Shown here: positions 45,128 to 52,803 of the stretch, piece after piece
How the letters are laid out: every line of letters starts with the position of its first letter
Position numbering within the stretch: position 1 is the stretch's first letter
Source: Rhodopirellula europaea 6C
GTDB lineage: Bacteria > Planctomycetota > Planctomycetia > Pirellulales > Pirellulaceae
Reading direction: 5' to 3'
Length of the DNA stretch: 64,000 nt
Assembly (NCBI RefSeq): GCF_000338295.1
Contig: NZ_ANMO01000269.1
Coordinates: 32,501 to 96,500, forward strand
Translations under genes and position numbers: made by a program
The notes under the pieces: generated by a model
Databases searched by the model: none
Seen by the model: the letters and a program-made list of their open reading frames with translations, nothing else
Told to the model about the DNA's origin: nothing

Positions 45128-45958
45128 TCACTTCTCGTTTTGGTGCCGCAACAACCAAGCGTAGACCTCAGGGTTTGCATACGTCTCTGTCCAGCTGTCA
45201 TGGCCTGCTTCTGGGTAGATCGTCAGCTTGACGTCCCCGCCGGCTCGCTGGATCGCGACGACCATCTCTTCGCTTTCTTTGAGCTCGACGACGGAGTCCT
45301 TCCCACCATGAAACGCCCAAATTGGAAGCGTCGCGAGTTCGTCCGCCCACTCCGTCTTGCCACCACCACAAATCGGAATGGCCGCCGCAAAACGTTCAGG
45401 GTGAGTCGCTGCCAGACGCCATGTCCCAAAGCCGCCCATACTCAACCCGGACAGATAAACGCGAGAAGTATCGATCGAAAGATGTTCTTCCACGTGATTG
45501 AGCAACGCCATCAGCTCATCAACCTTCCAAGACTCGACCACGTCCGCGCGTTCCTTGCCCGGCTTCGGACTTTGAGGTGACACAATCACGAACGGAAACT
45601 CCTTTCCTTCTTTCGCGACTCGTTTGGGTGGCCCGTGCACGGCAAGTTGTTTGAAGTTCCCATCGCCGCTTTCGCCCAACCCGTGCAAGAACAACAGCAT
45701 CGGAACCTCCTGCCCTGCTTGGTAGTTGCTGGGGGTGTAAAGCAAAAACGGAAGCTTGTCCGGCCGACCTTCGGCAGGCTCCGGAATGGCGAAAAAGTTC
45801 TCAGTCTGCTGGCCCGGTTCCACCTGAATCTGTGACGCAGACTCAACACTCGATGTCGCAGAATCCTGTGCCGACAGATTGCTACTGGAGGAACAATTCA
45901 TGACAAAGGTCGTCGCAACGAAGGTCATCAAAGAGAAAGCGGGGACACTGCGTTTCAT
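45128..45958 (-). CDS. Secreted serine esterase of alpha/beta hydrolase fold
   Basis: The 276-residue protein has a signal peptide (to about residue 30, NLSAQ). The catalytic triad is Ser 173 in GLSMGG, Asp in FHGGKDSVV, and His in EAGHDSW. An oxyanion segment LLFLHGLGESGDG precedes it. This is the feruloyl-esterase/prolyl-oligopeptidase-like form common in planctomycetes. It may release acyl groups from polysaccharides, a good companion to the divergent sulfatase gene, but the substrate is inferred. Divergent from the double-sulfatase gene with a 314-bp gap between. Confidence 0.88.
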   Translation of the reverse strand: MKRSVPAFSLMTFVATTFVMNCSSSSNLSAQDSATSSVESASQIQVEPGQQTENFFAIPEPAEGRPDKLPFLLYTPSNYQAGQEVPMLLFLHGLGESGDGNFKQLAVHGPPKRVAKEGKEFPFVIVSPQSPKPGKERADVVESWKVDELMALLNHVEEHLSIDTSRVYLSGLSMGGFGTWRLAATHPERFAAAIPICGGGKTEWADELATLPIWAFHGGKDSVVELKESEEMVVAIQRAGGDVKLTIYPEAGHDSWTETYANPEVYAWLLRHQNEK

Positions 45959-46272
45959 GGTCTGTCTATCAAAAGAAAGTGGTGCAGATGGGAATACTCT
46001 GAGGCACGAGACGACTCAAAGCGGTCGCCCCTCGCGGCCTGCGATGGAACGTCACCGCATCGCAGCATAATCCCTGGAAAGCGGCAGTTTGTCCGCTGTC
46101 ACGAATCGAAACAAAACAGCGATGACAGCGGCATTGTATCATCGACACTTCCAACCGGATTCCCCCAGATCCCCTTCGCTGATCACCAACGTTCATTCTG
46201 TCGTGATGAACGACTTACGACCGGTTCTCAGCATTCACGCACGCCCGTTTTCTCGCGCCCGAAAGATTCGCG
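45959..46272. other. Intergenic region with an inverted repeat
   Basis: The 314 bases between the divergent esterase and sulfatase genes hold no gene. They contain a perfect 9-bp inverted repeat, CCGCTGTCA at 46093-46101 and TGACAGCGG at 46123-46131, separated by 21 bases. It is centred near 46112 and could be a shared operator or a hairpin. Confidence 0.55.
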
Positions 46273-49200
46273 ATGATGCATCGCCCTTTGCTCGCTTCGA
46301 TGATTTGGATTTTGCTGGCCGCGCCGTCCACTTTCGCGGACACACCGCCGGCACCATCCAAGCCGAACGTCCTGTTCATCGCGATGGACGACCTGAATGA
46401 CTGGATCGGTTGCCTGGGCGGCCATCCGCAAACCATCACACCTAATCTGGACCGATTGGCCGCCAGCGGTGTTCTCTTCACCAACGCTCATTGCCCCGCA
46501 CCCGCCTGCAACCCGTGCCGGTCGGCTGTCTTCACCGGAAGAGCCCCCAATCGATCGGGCCTGTATGACAATCGGCAACAAATGCGTGAAGTCATGCCGG
46601 ACGAGGTCATCTTGCCTCAATACATGAGGAACCATGGCTACCACGCTTCGGGGTCAGGCAAACTGCTGCACTACTTCATCGACGCCGCGTCCTGGGATGA
46701 GTACTTCCCAAAAGCGGAATCCGAGAATCCTTTTCCGCAAACATTCTATCCATCGCAGCGTCCCGTCAGTTTAGAACGCGGCGGACCGTGGCAATACGTC
46801 GAAACGGACTGGGCCGCACTCGACGTGACGGATGAAGAGTTCGGTGGCGACTGGGCGGTCAGCCAGTGGATCGGCGAACAACTTCAACAAAAGCATGAGC
46901 AACCATTCTTTCTCGGTTGCGGAATCTATCGCCCGCATGAACCTTGGTTCGTCCCCAAGAAGTACTTCGAGCCATTTCCTCTCGATTCGATTCAACTCCC
47001 GCCGGGATACCTCGAGAATGACTTGGACGATGTGCCTTCGATTGGACAGCGAGCGGCACGCAACCGTTACTTCGCCCACATCCAAAAGCAGGACCAGTGG
47101 AAACAAGGCATCCAAGGCTATCTCGCTTCCATCCATTTTGCCGATGCGATGCTCGGTCGCGTGTTGGATGCGTTGGAGTCAGGACCGAATGCAGACAACA
47201 CCATCGTTGTGCTTTGGTCAGATCACGGTTGGCAATTGGGTGAAAAAGAGCATTGGCAAAAGTACACACCGTGGCGAGGTGTCACCCGCATCCCCTTGAT
47301 GATTCGCGTTCCGAAAACTCCCAGTCCATCGCTCCCAAACGGCACTCCAATTGGAGTCCGATGTGATGCCCCGGTGAATCTGCTCAGTCTCTTTCCGACT
47401 TTGCTCGACCTTTGCCAATTGCCACCCAATCCCGTCAACGATGGGCCGAGTCTCCTGCCGCTGCTAAAGGAACCAAACACGGTCACTTGGAAACACAACT
47501 CGGTCACCTACTTGTCTCAACCCGGTGCCTATGCCGTTAGCGGTCGAACTCATCGTTACATTCACTACCAAGACGGAAGCGAAGAGCTCTACAACATCCA
47601 AGCCGATCCATACGAGTGGAACAACTTGGCGACAACACCGGATGCGGCTGAACATCTCGCTCAGTTCCGTTCGGCATCACCGACTAATTTCGCCAAGCGT
47701 ATCGAACCGTCGGTGAAGTCACTCGCGAAACTGACCTTTCGCACGATCCCTGAGGAAGGCGTTCCCGCGTCCAAGCCCGATGGCAACCAGTTCCCGGTGC
47801 ACTTCATCAACCAACAACGCGATCAAGTGGAATTGTGCTGGATCGATGCCAAAGCAAAACCAAGGTCTTATGGATTGATCCAGCCCGGCCAAACCAAAAC
47901 CCAATCGACTCGCCCGGGTGCCGTTTGGATGGTGAAAGAAGCCGATGGAGACAAACAACTCGGTTACTTCCGAATTGGTGACCGGACGGCTCAAGCGGTC
48001 ATTCCCGCCAGCAAACCCAATGTCGTCATCATCCTCACCGACGATCAAGGCTGGGCTGACCTGAGTTGTCAAAACGAAGTCGATGACATTCGAACACCAC
48101 ACATTGATGGTTTGGCAGCACGTGGCGTTCGCTGCACCAACGCTTACGTGACTTCTCCCCAGTGCAGCCCTTCCCGAGCCGGATTGATCACGGGCCGATA
48201 CCAACAACGTTTTGGCATCGACACCATCCCGGATATGCCGTTGCCGACCGATGCGGCGACCATCGCCGAACACTTGCAACCTCAAGGCTACAAAACCGGC
48301 TTCGTCGGCAAATGGCACTTGGAACCCAACGTCACTTGCATCGATTGGATGCACCGTGAATTACCGGCGATGGCGGGTAAACCCAGACGCCAAGTCCGGA
48401 TTCCATGGATCAAGATCCAGCCCTATTCTCCGGCACAGCAAGGTTTCGACGAATACTACTGGGGAGCGATGACGAACTATCGCACCAACTTCGATCTCGC
48501 CTCAGGTGATCTGCTTCCACAGATGAAACAAATTCACGACAAACGTTTTCGCATTGACATCCAAACCAACGCGGCAGTCAACTTCATTCAACGCAATCAT
48601 GACCAGCCGTTCTACTTGCAACTGAACTACTACGGTCCGCACACGCCGCTGGAAGCAACGCAGAAATACCTCGATCGTTTTCCTGGACCGATGCCTGAGC
48701 GAAGACGCTACGCGTTGGCAATGCTGTCAGCGATTGACGATGGAGTGGGACAAATTGTCGACCAGTTGAAAGCCGATGGATTGCTCGACAACACATTGAT
48801 CGTCATGACCAGCGACAACGGTGCCCCGCTGAAGATGACCAAGCCAGACTCGTCCATCAATGGTGACGCCGGTGGCTGGGACGGATCACTCAACGATCCT
48901 TGGGTCGGCGAGAAAGGAATGCTTTCCGAAGGCGGTATCCGCGTGCCGATGATTTGGAGCCTTCCCACTCAATTGCCCAGCGGGATCACCTACGACTGGC
49001 CAGTCAGTACGTTGGATATCGCACCAAGTGTTTTGAAACTTGCCGGCGGAGAACTTCCTTCCGGTGAGGCAGCGTTGGACGGCATCGACTTGATCCCACG
49101 ATTGAACGACATCCAAAATCCGTCCACGCGAACGCTTTACTTCCGATTCTGGGATCAAGCCGCCATTCGCCGTGGCAAATGGAAGTACATCTTCGTCGGC

Positions 49201-49410
49201 GATGGTCGTCGATTCCTGTTTGACCTCGAAAGCGATCAACACGAAAATCGCAACCTAGCGGAGGACTATCCAGAACTCGCTGACAAACTCCACGCCAACT
49301 TGGCGGCCTGGACATCGGAACTAACGCCCAAAGGCATGCCGCAAGGAAAGAAGATGCGAGAGCAAGCGTGGTACGACTTCTACTTTGAAGAAGCCGATCC
49401 CGTGAACTAA
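46273..49410 (+). CDS. Double sulfatase joined by a VHL-beta-like domain
   Basis: The 1045-residue secreted protein has a signal peptide (to about residue 22) and two complete S1 sulfatase domains. The first (about 30-490) is iduronate-2-sulfatase-like: PNVLFIAMDDLNDWIG, formylglycine motif CNPCR with Cys 79, and SDHGWQLGEKEHW. The second (about 580-1040) is arylsulfatase-like: PNVVIILTDDQGWADLS, CSPSR with Cys 631, GKWHLE, SDNGAPL. Between them, about residues 505-575 follow the von Hippel-Lindau beta-domain pattern: FPVHFINQQ, VELCWID, YGLIQPGQ and VWMVKEADG. It probably acts on a polysaccharide with two kinds of sulfate ester. No frameshift or internal stop separates the parts. Confidence 0.9.
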   Translation: MMHRPLLASMIWILLAAPSTFADTPPAPSKPNVLFIAMDDLNDWIGCLGGHPQTITPNLDRLAASGVLFTNAHCPAPACNPCRSAVFTGRAPNRSGLYDNRQQMREVMPDEVILPQYMRNHGYHASGSGKLLHYFIDAASWDEYFPKAESENPFPQTFYPSQRPVSLERGGPWQYVETDWAALDVTDEEFGGDWAVSQWIGEQLQQKHEQPFFLGCGIYRPHEPWFVPKKYFEPFPLDSIQLPPGYLENDLDDVPSIGQRAARNRYFAHIQKQDQWKQGIQGYLASIHFADAMLGRVLDALESGPNADNTIVVLWSDHGWQLGEKEHWQKYTPWRGVTRIPLMIRVPKTPSPSLPNGTPIGVRCDAPVNLLSLFPTLLDLCQLPPNPVNDGPSLLPLLKEPNTVTWKHNSVTYLSQPGAYAVSGRTHRYIHYQDGSEELYNIQADPYEWNNLATTPDAAEHLAQFRSASPTNFAKRIEPSVKSLAKLTFRTIPEEGVPASKPDGNQFPVHFINQQRDQVELCWIDAKAKPRSYGLIQPGQTKTQSTRPGAVWMVKEADGDKQLGYFRIGDRTAQAVIPASKPNVVIILTDDQGWADLSCQNEVDDIRTPHIDGLAARGVRCTNAYVTSPQCSPSRAGLITGRYQQRFGIDTIPDMPLPTDAATIAEHLQPQGYKTGFVGKWHLEPNVTCIDWMHRELPAMAGKPRRQVRIPWIKIQPYSPAQQGFDEYYWGAMTNYRTNFDLASGDLLPQMKQIHDKRFRIDIQTNAAVNFIQRNHDQPFYLQLNYYGPHTPLEATQKYLDRFPGPMPERRRYALAMLSAIDDGVGQIVDQLKADGLLDNTLIVMTSDNGAPLKMTKPDSSINGDAGGWDGSLNDPWVGEKGMLSEGGIRVPMIWSLPTQLPSGITYDWPVSTLDIAPSVLKLAGGELPSGEAALDGIDLIPRLNDIQNPSTRTLYFRFWDQAAIRRGKWKYIFVGDGRRFLFDLESDQHENRNLAEDYPELADKLHANLAAWTSELTPKGMPQGKKMREQAWYDFYFEEADPVN

Positions 49411-49587
49411 GAAGGCGTGTCGGGTCCATTCGTTTCTCGCTGCTTCGCACCCTCTCCGCTGAAACGAGATCGTGCAGTTTGCAACGCCAGTTTTGGCATT
49501 GTTCTCGTATGCAGCACCTCTCCAAAAACGAATTTTTGGGGGAGGTCGAACCAGGCCGTACAGGACGAGGCGATGGAGGGGGTTCTC

Positions 49588-50319
49588 TCAACCGCTTGCA
49601 AACGTCGGAACAACAAAGTCGTGCCACGTCACTCCGTCCGGTAGGACCATGGATTCGGCAAATTCCAAGTGCAGAATTCGCCGGTGCCGCCAAGTGCCGG
49701 GATCAGACGAACCGCTGCAATGGCTGAGCAAAGGTCTCATCGCCAACACATCACCCGCCTCCGCGAAAATGGAAACGGCCGCGCCGACGTCTTCCCCGTC
49801 GCTGTCACTTGAATGATGCGAACCAGGAATCACTCGCAGTGGACCATTCTCATCGGTCACTTCGTCCAGATGAATTCGAAGCGTCAGCATCCGTCGCAAC
49901 ACGTCGTCGGCCGCGATGAAGTGAGGGACTCCCGCCTTGACCGTCGGCCGTGAGAAACAAGCAGAACTCACCGAGTTGTCTTCAACCGCGACGGATGTGT
50001 CCTTGTGCCAAGGCAACGCCCAAGTCCGATCGGGCGGCTTGTCAAAAAACAAAGCTCGCACCAATCCCAGCTCATCACCGAGTTGCTTTCTCAAGAAGCC
50101 AATCAACGGTTCACATTGCCAAACCGTTGTCACCTCAGGAATGCTGCCGATCAAATTGCGAGCCGCGTAAACATGACCGCGACTGGACCGAGCCCGAACG
50201 GAGTCAGACTCCTGCACCAAAGTCCGCGTGCAAACATCCAGCAGATGCTCGACCACCGACCTCGGCACCGCGTCGCGAAGAATCTGGAATCCGTTTTGAT
50301 CCAGCTCGTCACTGCTCAT
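49588..50319 (-). CDS. Phytanoyl-CoA dioxygenase (PhyH) family protein
   Basis: The 243-residue Fe(II)/2-oxoglutarate-type enzyme has the His-x-Asp iron-binding pair in PWHKD (His 105, Asp 107), a distal His in LLSHCS (His 200) and Arg residues at about 211-214 for 2-oxoglutarate. ENGPLRVIPGSHHSSDS is typical of the family. Members hydroxylate a range of small molecules. It lies 59 bases downstream of arsA on the same strand, so it may share the ars transcript; a link to arsenic is not known to me. Confidence 0.85.
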   Translation of the reverse strand: MSSDELDQNGFQILRDAVPRSVVEHLLDVCTRTLVQESDSVRARSSRGHVYAARNLIGSIPEVTTVWQCEPLIGFLRKQLGDELGLVRALFFDKPPDRTWALPWHKDTSVAVEDNSVSSACFSRPTVKAGVPHFIAADDVLRRMLTLRIHLDEVTDENGPLRVIPGSHHSSDSDGEDVGAAVSIFAEAGDVLAMRPLLSHCSGSSDPGTWRHRRILHLEFAESMVLPDGVTWHDFVVPTFASG

Positions 50320-50378
50320 ACGATTTGCCGCCTGCCGGAATGCCTTGCCCGAATTGTCTCGTCAAACAATGCCCTGTC

Positions 50379-52160
50379 TTAGCAAGAAGCCTTGTCCGCG
50401 ATCAACTCCCGCAAACCTTCGATTCCGATAGGCGGGTCTATTTGCCAAGGAATGACCACCACTTGTTTCGCGTGTTGATCAAAAACCTCACGCAAGTAGG
50501 GTCCTTCACTTTGTTGACGCCCAACCAGAATCGGATCTTTGACAACCAGCGGACTAAGCGATTGATTGACCACCCATGCAAACGGCTCGATCTCAGCTCG
50601 CCGCAGGTCTTGTTGCAACCGCTGAGCTTCATGAACCGGAGTCGACTCAGGCAACGTTACCACCAACACTCGCGTGAAGTCTGGATCTCGCAAACGCGGC
50701 AAAAGTTCCCGAACGCTTTCCGGCACCTCGTTGGTCTGCCGCGAAACTTCGCGGTGATAAGCGAGTGCCGAATCCAACAGAAGAATCGTGTGTCCGGTGG
50801 GCGCGGTGTCTAGAACGACAAAGCCATCTTCGCCTTCCGCCACCGCATCGGCAAAGGCTCGAAACACGGCGATTTCCTCGGTGCAGGGAGAACGAAGGTC
50901 CTCTTCCAACAAGGCTCGTCCTTGTTCATCCAAACCATCTCCCGCGGTCTGCAAGACCTCTTGTCGATAAGCCTCAGTCACTTCGGAAGGATCAATCCGA
51001 CTGATCGTCAAACCGCTCAACTCATCGGCGGCCATGGTCGCACTCACGTGCGCGGCTGGGTCAGTGGTCGACAAATGAACCTTCAATCCTCGTTCAGCAA
51101 GCGCCACGGCAACGGCGGCGGCGATGGTTGTCTTGCCAACACCACCTTTGCCCATCGTCATGATCACACCGTGTTGCTGAGCCGCTAACTGGTCGATCAA
51201 CGCGGGTGCGGGCAAAGCCTCCAAGATCGAAACGCGTTCCTCACTGGCAATCTCGTTCGTGGCCTTCTCCACGTTCGGTTCGTCACTCCCAAGCTGACGA
51301 ATAGAATCGATGCCGACCAACCCATGAGGTGCCAAAGGAACAATCGTGCGTTGCAGTTGAGCGAGCCCGCTGGGTATTGCCGCTAAAGCCTCTTTACAGC
51401 GTTGCTCCATCGCATTGGCGATCGGATCCAACTCACCTTGCGCCTCGAAGTTTCCGTTGATGATTAAGGCTTGGTTCTCAACGCCGAGTTCCCTCAGTTC
51501 GCCGCTGGTTCGATCCGCCTCACGAAGCGTGGAAGCTTCCGGGCGCGTCACCAACACCAGCGTTGTACGAGACGCATCGCTAAGGGACTTCACTGTTGAT
51601 TGGTAAATAGCTTGCTGTTTTTGCAAACCCGCCAGTGGCCCCAAACACGAGGTTCCTGATGTGTTGTCATCCATGAATCCCGACCAAGCCGATGGCAACG
51701 TCAACAACCGCAATGTGTGCCCGGTCGGCGCGGTGTCGAAGACGATGTGATCAAAGTCTGCGGTCGCGCTCTCATCGCCCAACAGTCTGGCGAATTCATC
51801 GAAAGCAGCAATCTCCACCGTGCACGATCCCGAGAACTGTTCTTCCATGCTTTGCACGGCAGCCTCCGGCAAAACGCCACGATACGGTCCCACCATTCGC
51901 TCGCGATATTCCGCTGCCGCCTGCTCCGGATCAATGTTCATCGCCGAAAGGTTGTCCACCGCCGGAACGGACGTCGGCTTGTTACTGAGTGTCACGCCCA
52001 GGACTTCGTCCAAGTTCGACGCGGGATCGGTTGATACGAGCAGAACGCGTCGGCCTCGATCCGCCAAACGCACCGCGGTGGCACAGGCCATGGACGTTTT
52101 GCCAACGCCACCTTTGCCCGTGAAGAACAAATTGCGAGTCGGTGATTCGAGGTAGTGCAT
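50379..52160 (-). CDS. arsA: Arsenite-stimulated pump ATPase ArsA
   Basis: This two-domain ATPase powers arsenite export with a membrane partner. Both halves have the P-loop GKGGVGKT (about residues 15-22 and 337-344). The metalloid-binding cysteines stand where E. coli R773 ArsA has them: Cys 113 in SGSCTVEIAAFDEF, Cys 172 in TSCLGP, and Cys 426 in RSPCTEEIAVF. The DTAPTGHTLRLL signal sequences are in both halves. I used ATG 52160 (593 residues, family 583); the frame to 52304 is not needed. It follows arsD by 62 bases. Confidence 0.95.
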   Translation of the reverse strand: MHYLESPTRNLFFTGKGGVGKTSMACATAVRLADRGRRVLLVSTDPASNLDEVLGVTLSNKPTSVPAVDNLSAMNIDPEQAAAEYRERMVGPYRGVLPEAAVQSMEEQFSGSCTVEIAAFDEFARLLGDESATADFDHIVFDTAPTGHTLRLLTLPSAWSGFMDDNTSGTSCLGPLAGLQKQQAIYQSTVKSLSDASRTTLVLVTRPEASTLREADRTSGELRELGVENQALIINGNFEAQGELDPIANAMEQRCKEALAAIPSGLAQLQRTIVPLAPHGLVGIDSIRQLGSDEPNVEKATNEIASEERVSILEALPAPALIDQLAAQQHGVIMTMGKGGVGKTTIAAAVAVALAERGLKVHLSTTDPAAHVSATMAADELSGLTISRIDPSEVTEAYRQEVLQTAGDGLDEQGRALLEEDLRSPCTEEIAVFRAFADAVAEGEDGFVVLDTAPTGHTILLLDSALAYHREVSRQTNEVPESVRELLPRLRDPDFTRVLVVTLPESTPVHEAQRLQQDLRRAEIEPFAWVVNQSLSPLVVKDPILVGRQQSEGPYLREVFDQHAKQVVVIPWQIDPPIGIEGLRELIADKASC

Positions 52161-52222
52161 AACAGTGGACACGTAAGAGAAAGATTCGATCGGCCATCGG
52201 TTCGATAAACCGCCAGTTGAGA

Positions 52223-52591
52223 TCAGCAGCAGCCCGAACCGCCGCAGCATCCTCCATCTGCCGTCGGCAACATGGGTTTCACTTGCGTCTTCGTTTCCGT
52301 CCACAACGCCAGGTTTTCTCGCGAGGGATAGTCACTGCGACTAACGATTCGGCCATCGACCATAACCAACGGCAAGCACTCGACGCCGTCTTCGTTCAGC
52401 ATCTGCTGGACGGTCGCGTTGCCAGCAAACTCGGCTGGTTCCTGAGCCAAATTGAATCGCTCAACGCGGTGACCTTGTTGTTTCAGCCAATCCAAATCGG
52501 CTGCGAACCGTGGCAACGTTTCATCCACCTGAGGCCCGCAAACACCGGTGCTGCAACACATTGCCCGGTCATAAATCTGAACGTGACTCAT
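52223..52591 (-). CDS. arsD: Arsenic metallochaperone ArsD
   Basis: The 122-residue protein delivers arsenite to ArsA and also acts as a weak trans-repressor in known systems. The As-binding cysteines are conserved: Cys 12, 13 and 18 in AMCCSTGVCGP, then vicinal pairs Cys 115-116 and 121-122 at the end (GGCCGGSGCC). The start ATG 52591 is preceded by AAAGGAAG at ribosome-binding distance; the frame is open to 52678, but the added part is the promoter region. It is the first gene of the ars operon. Confidence 0.95.
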   Translation of the reverse strand: MSHVQIYDRAMCCSTGVCGPQVDETLPRFAADLDWLKQQGHRVERFNLAQEPAEFAGNATVQQMLNEDGVECLPLVMVDGRIVSRSDYPSRENLALWTETKTQVKPMLPTADGGCCGGSGCC

Positions 52592-52687
52592 TGCTACTTC
52601 CTTTCCAGATCGCCAATCGCCGCTAGACGATACAAACAAGTAAAATAGAAGGGCGAATGAACAAACGTGAAGGCTCAAACCCCTTCA

Positions 52688-52714
52688 ATATCGCCAATCT
52701 ACGATTAACGATAT
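52688..52714 (-). promoter_or_regulatory. Palindromic operator in front of arsDA
   Basis: Two 12-bp arms (ATATCGCCAATC and, reversed, ATATCGTTAATC) face each other across TAC, with 10 of 12 positions matching. The size (12-3-12) suits a dimeric winged-helix repressor such as ArsR/SmtB. It overlaps the -10 box of the proposed arsD promoter, so a bound repressor would block RNA polymerase. Confidence 0.7.
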
Positions 52715-52736
52715 CGGTCATTCCCATGGTCGTCAA
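52708..52736 (-). promoter_or_regulatory. Candidate arsDA promoter
   Basis: Read on the minus strand, TTGACG (52736-52731) is followed by a 17-base spacer and TATCGT (52713-52708). The -35 matches five of six bases and the -10 four of six. The start codon of arsD is 117 bases downstream. The -10 lies inside the palindrome at 52688-52714. Confidence 0.6.
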
Positions 52737-52803
52737 CACAAAAAGTGCAGCAAGTTCTCGCGTGATCGCTTTTGCCGGCGGTTTCACGCCCCAGAATCGC
52801 CGC

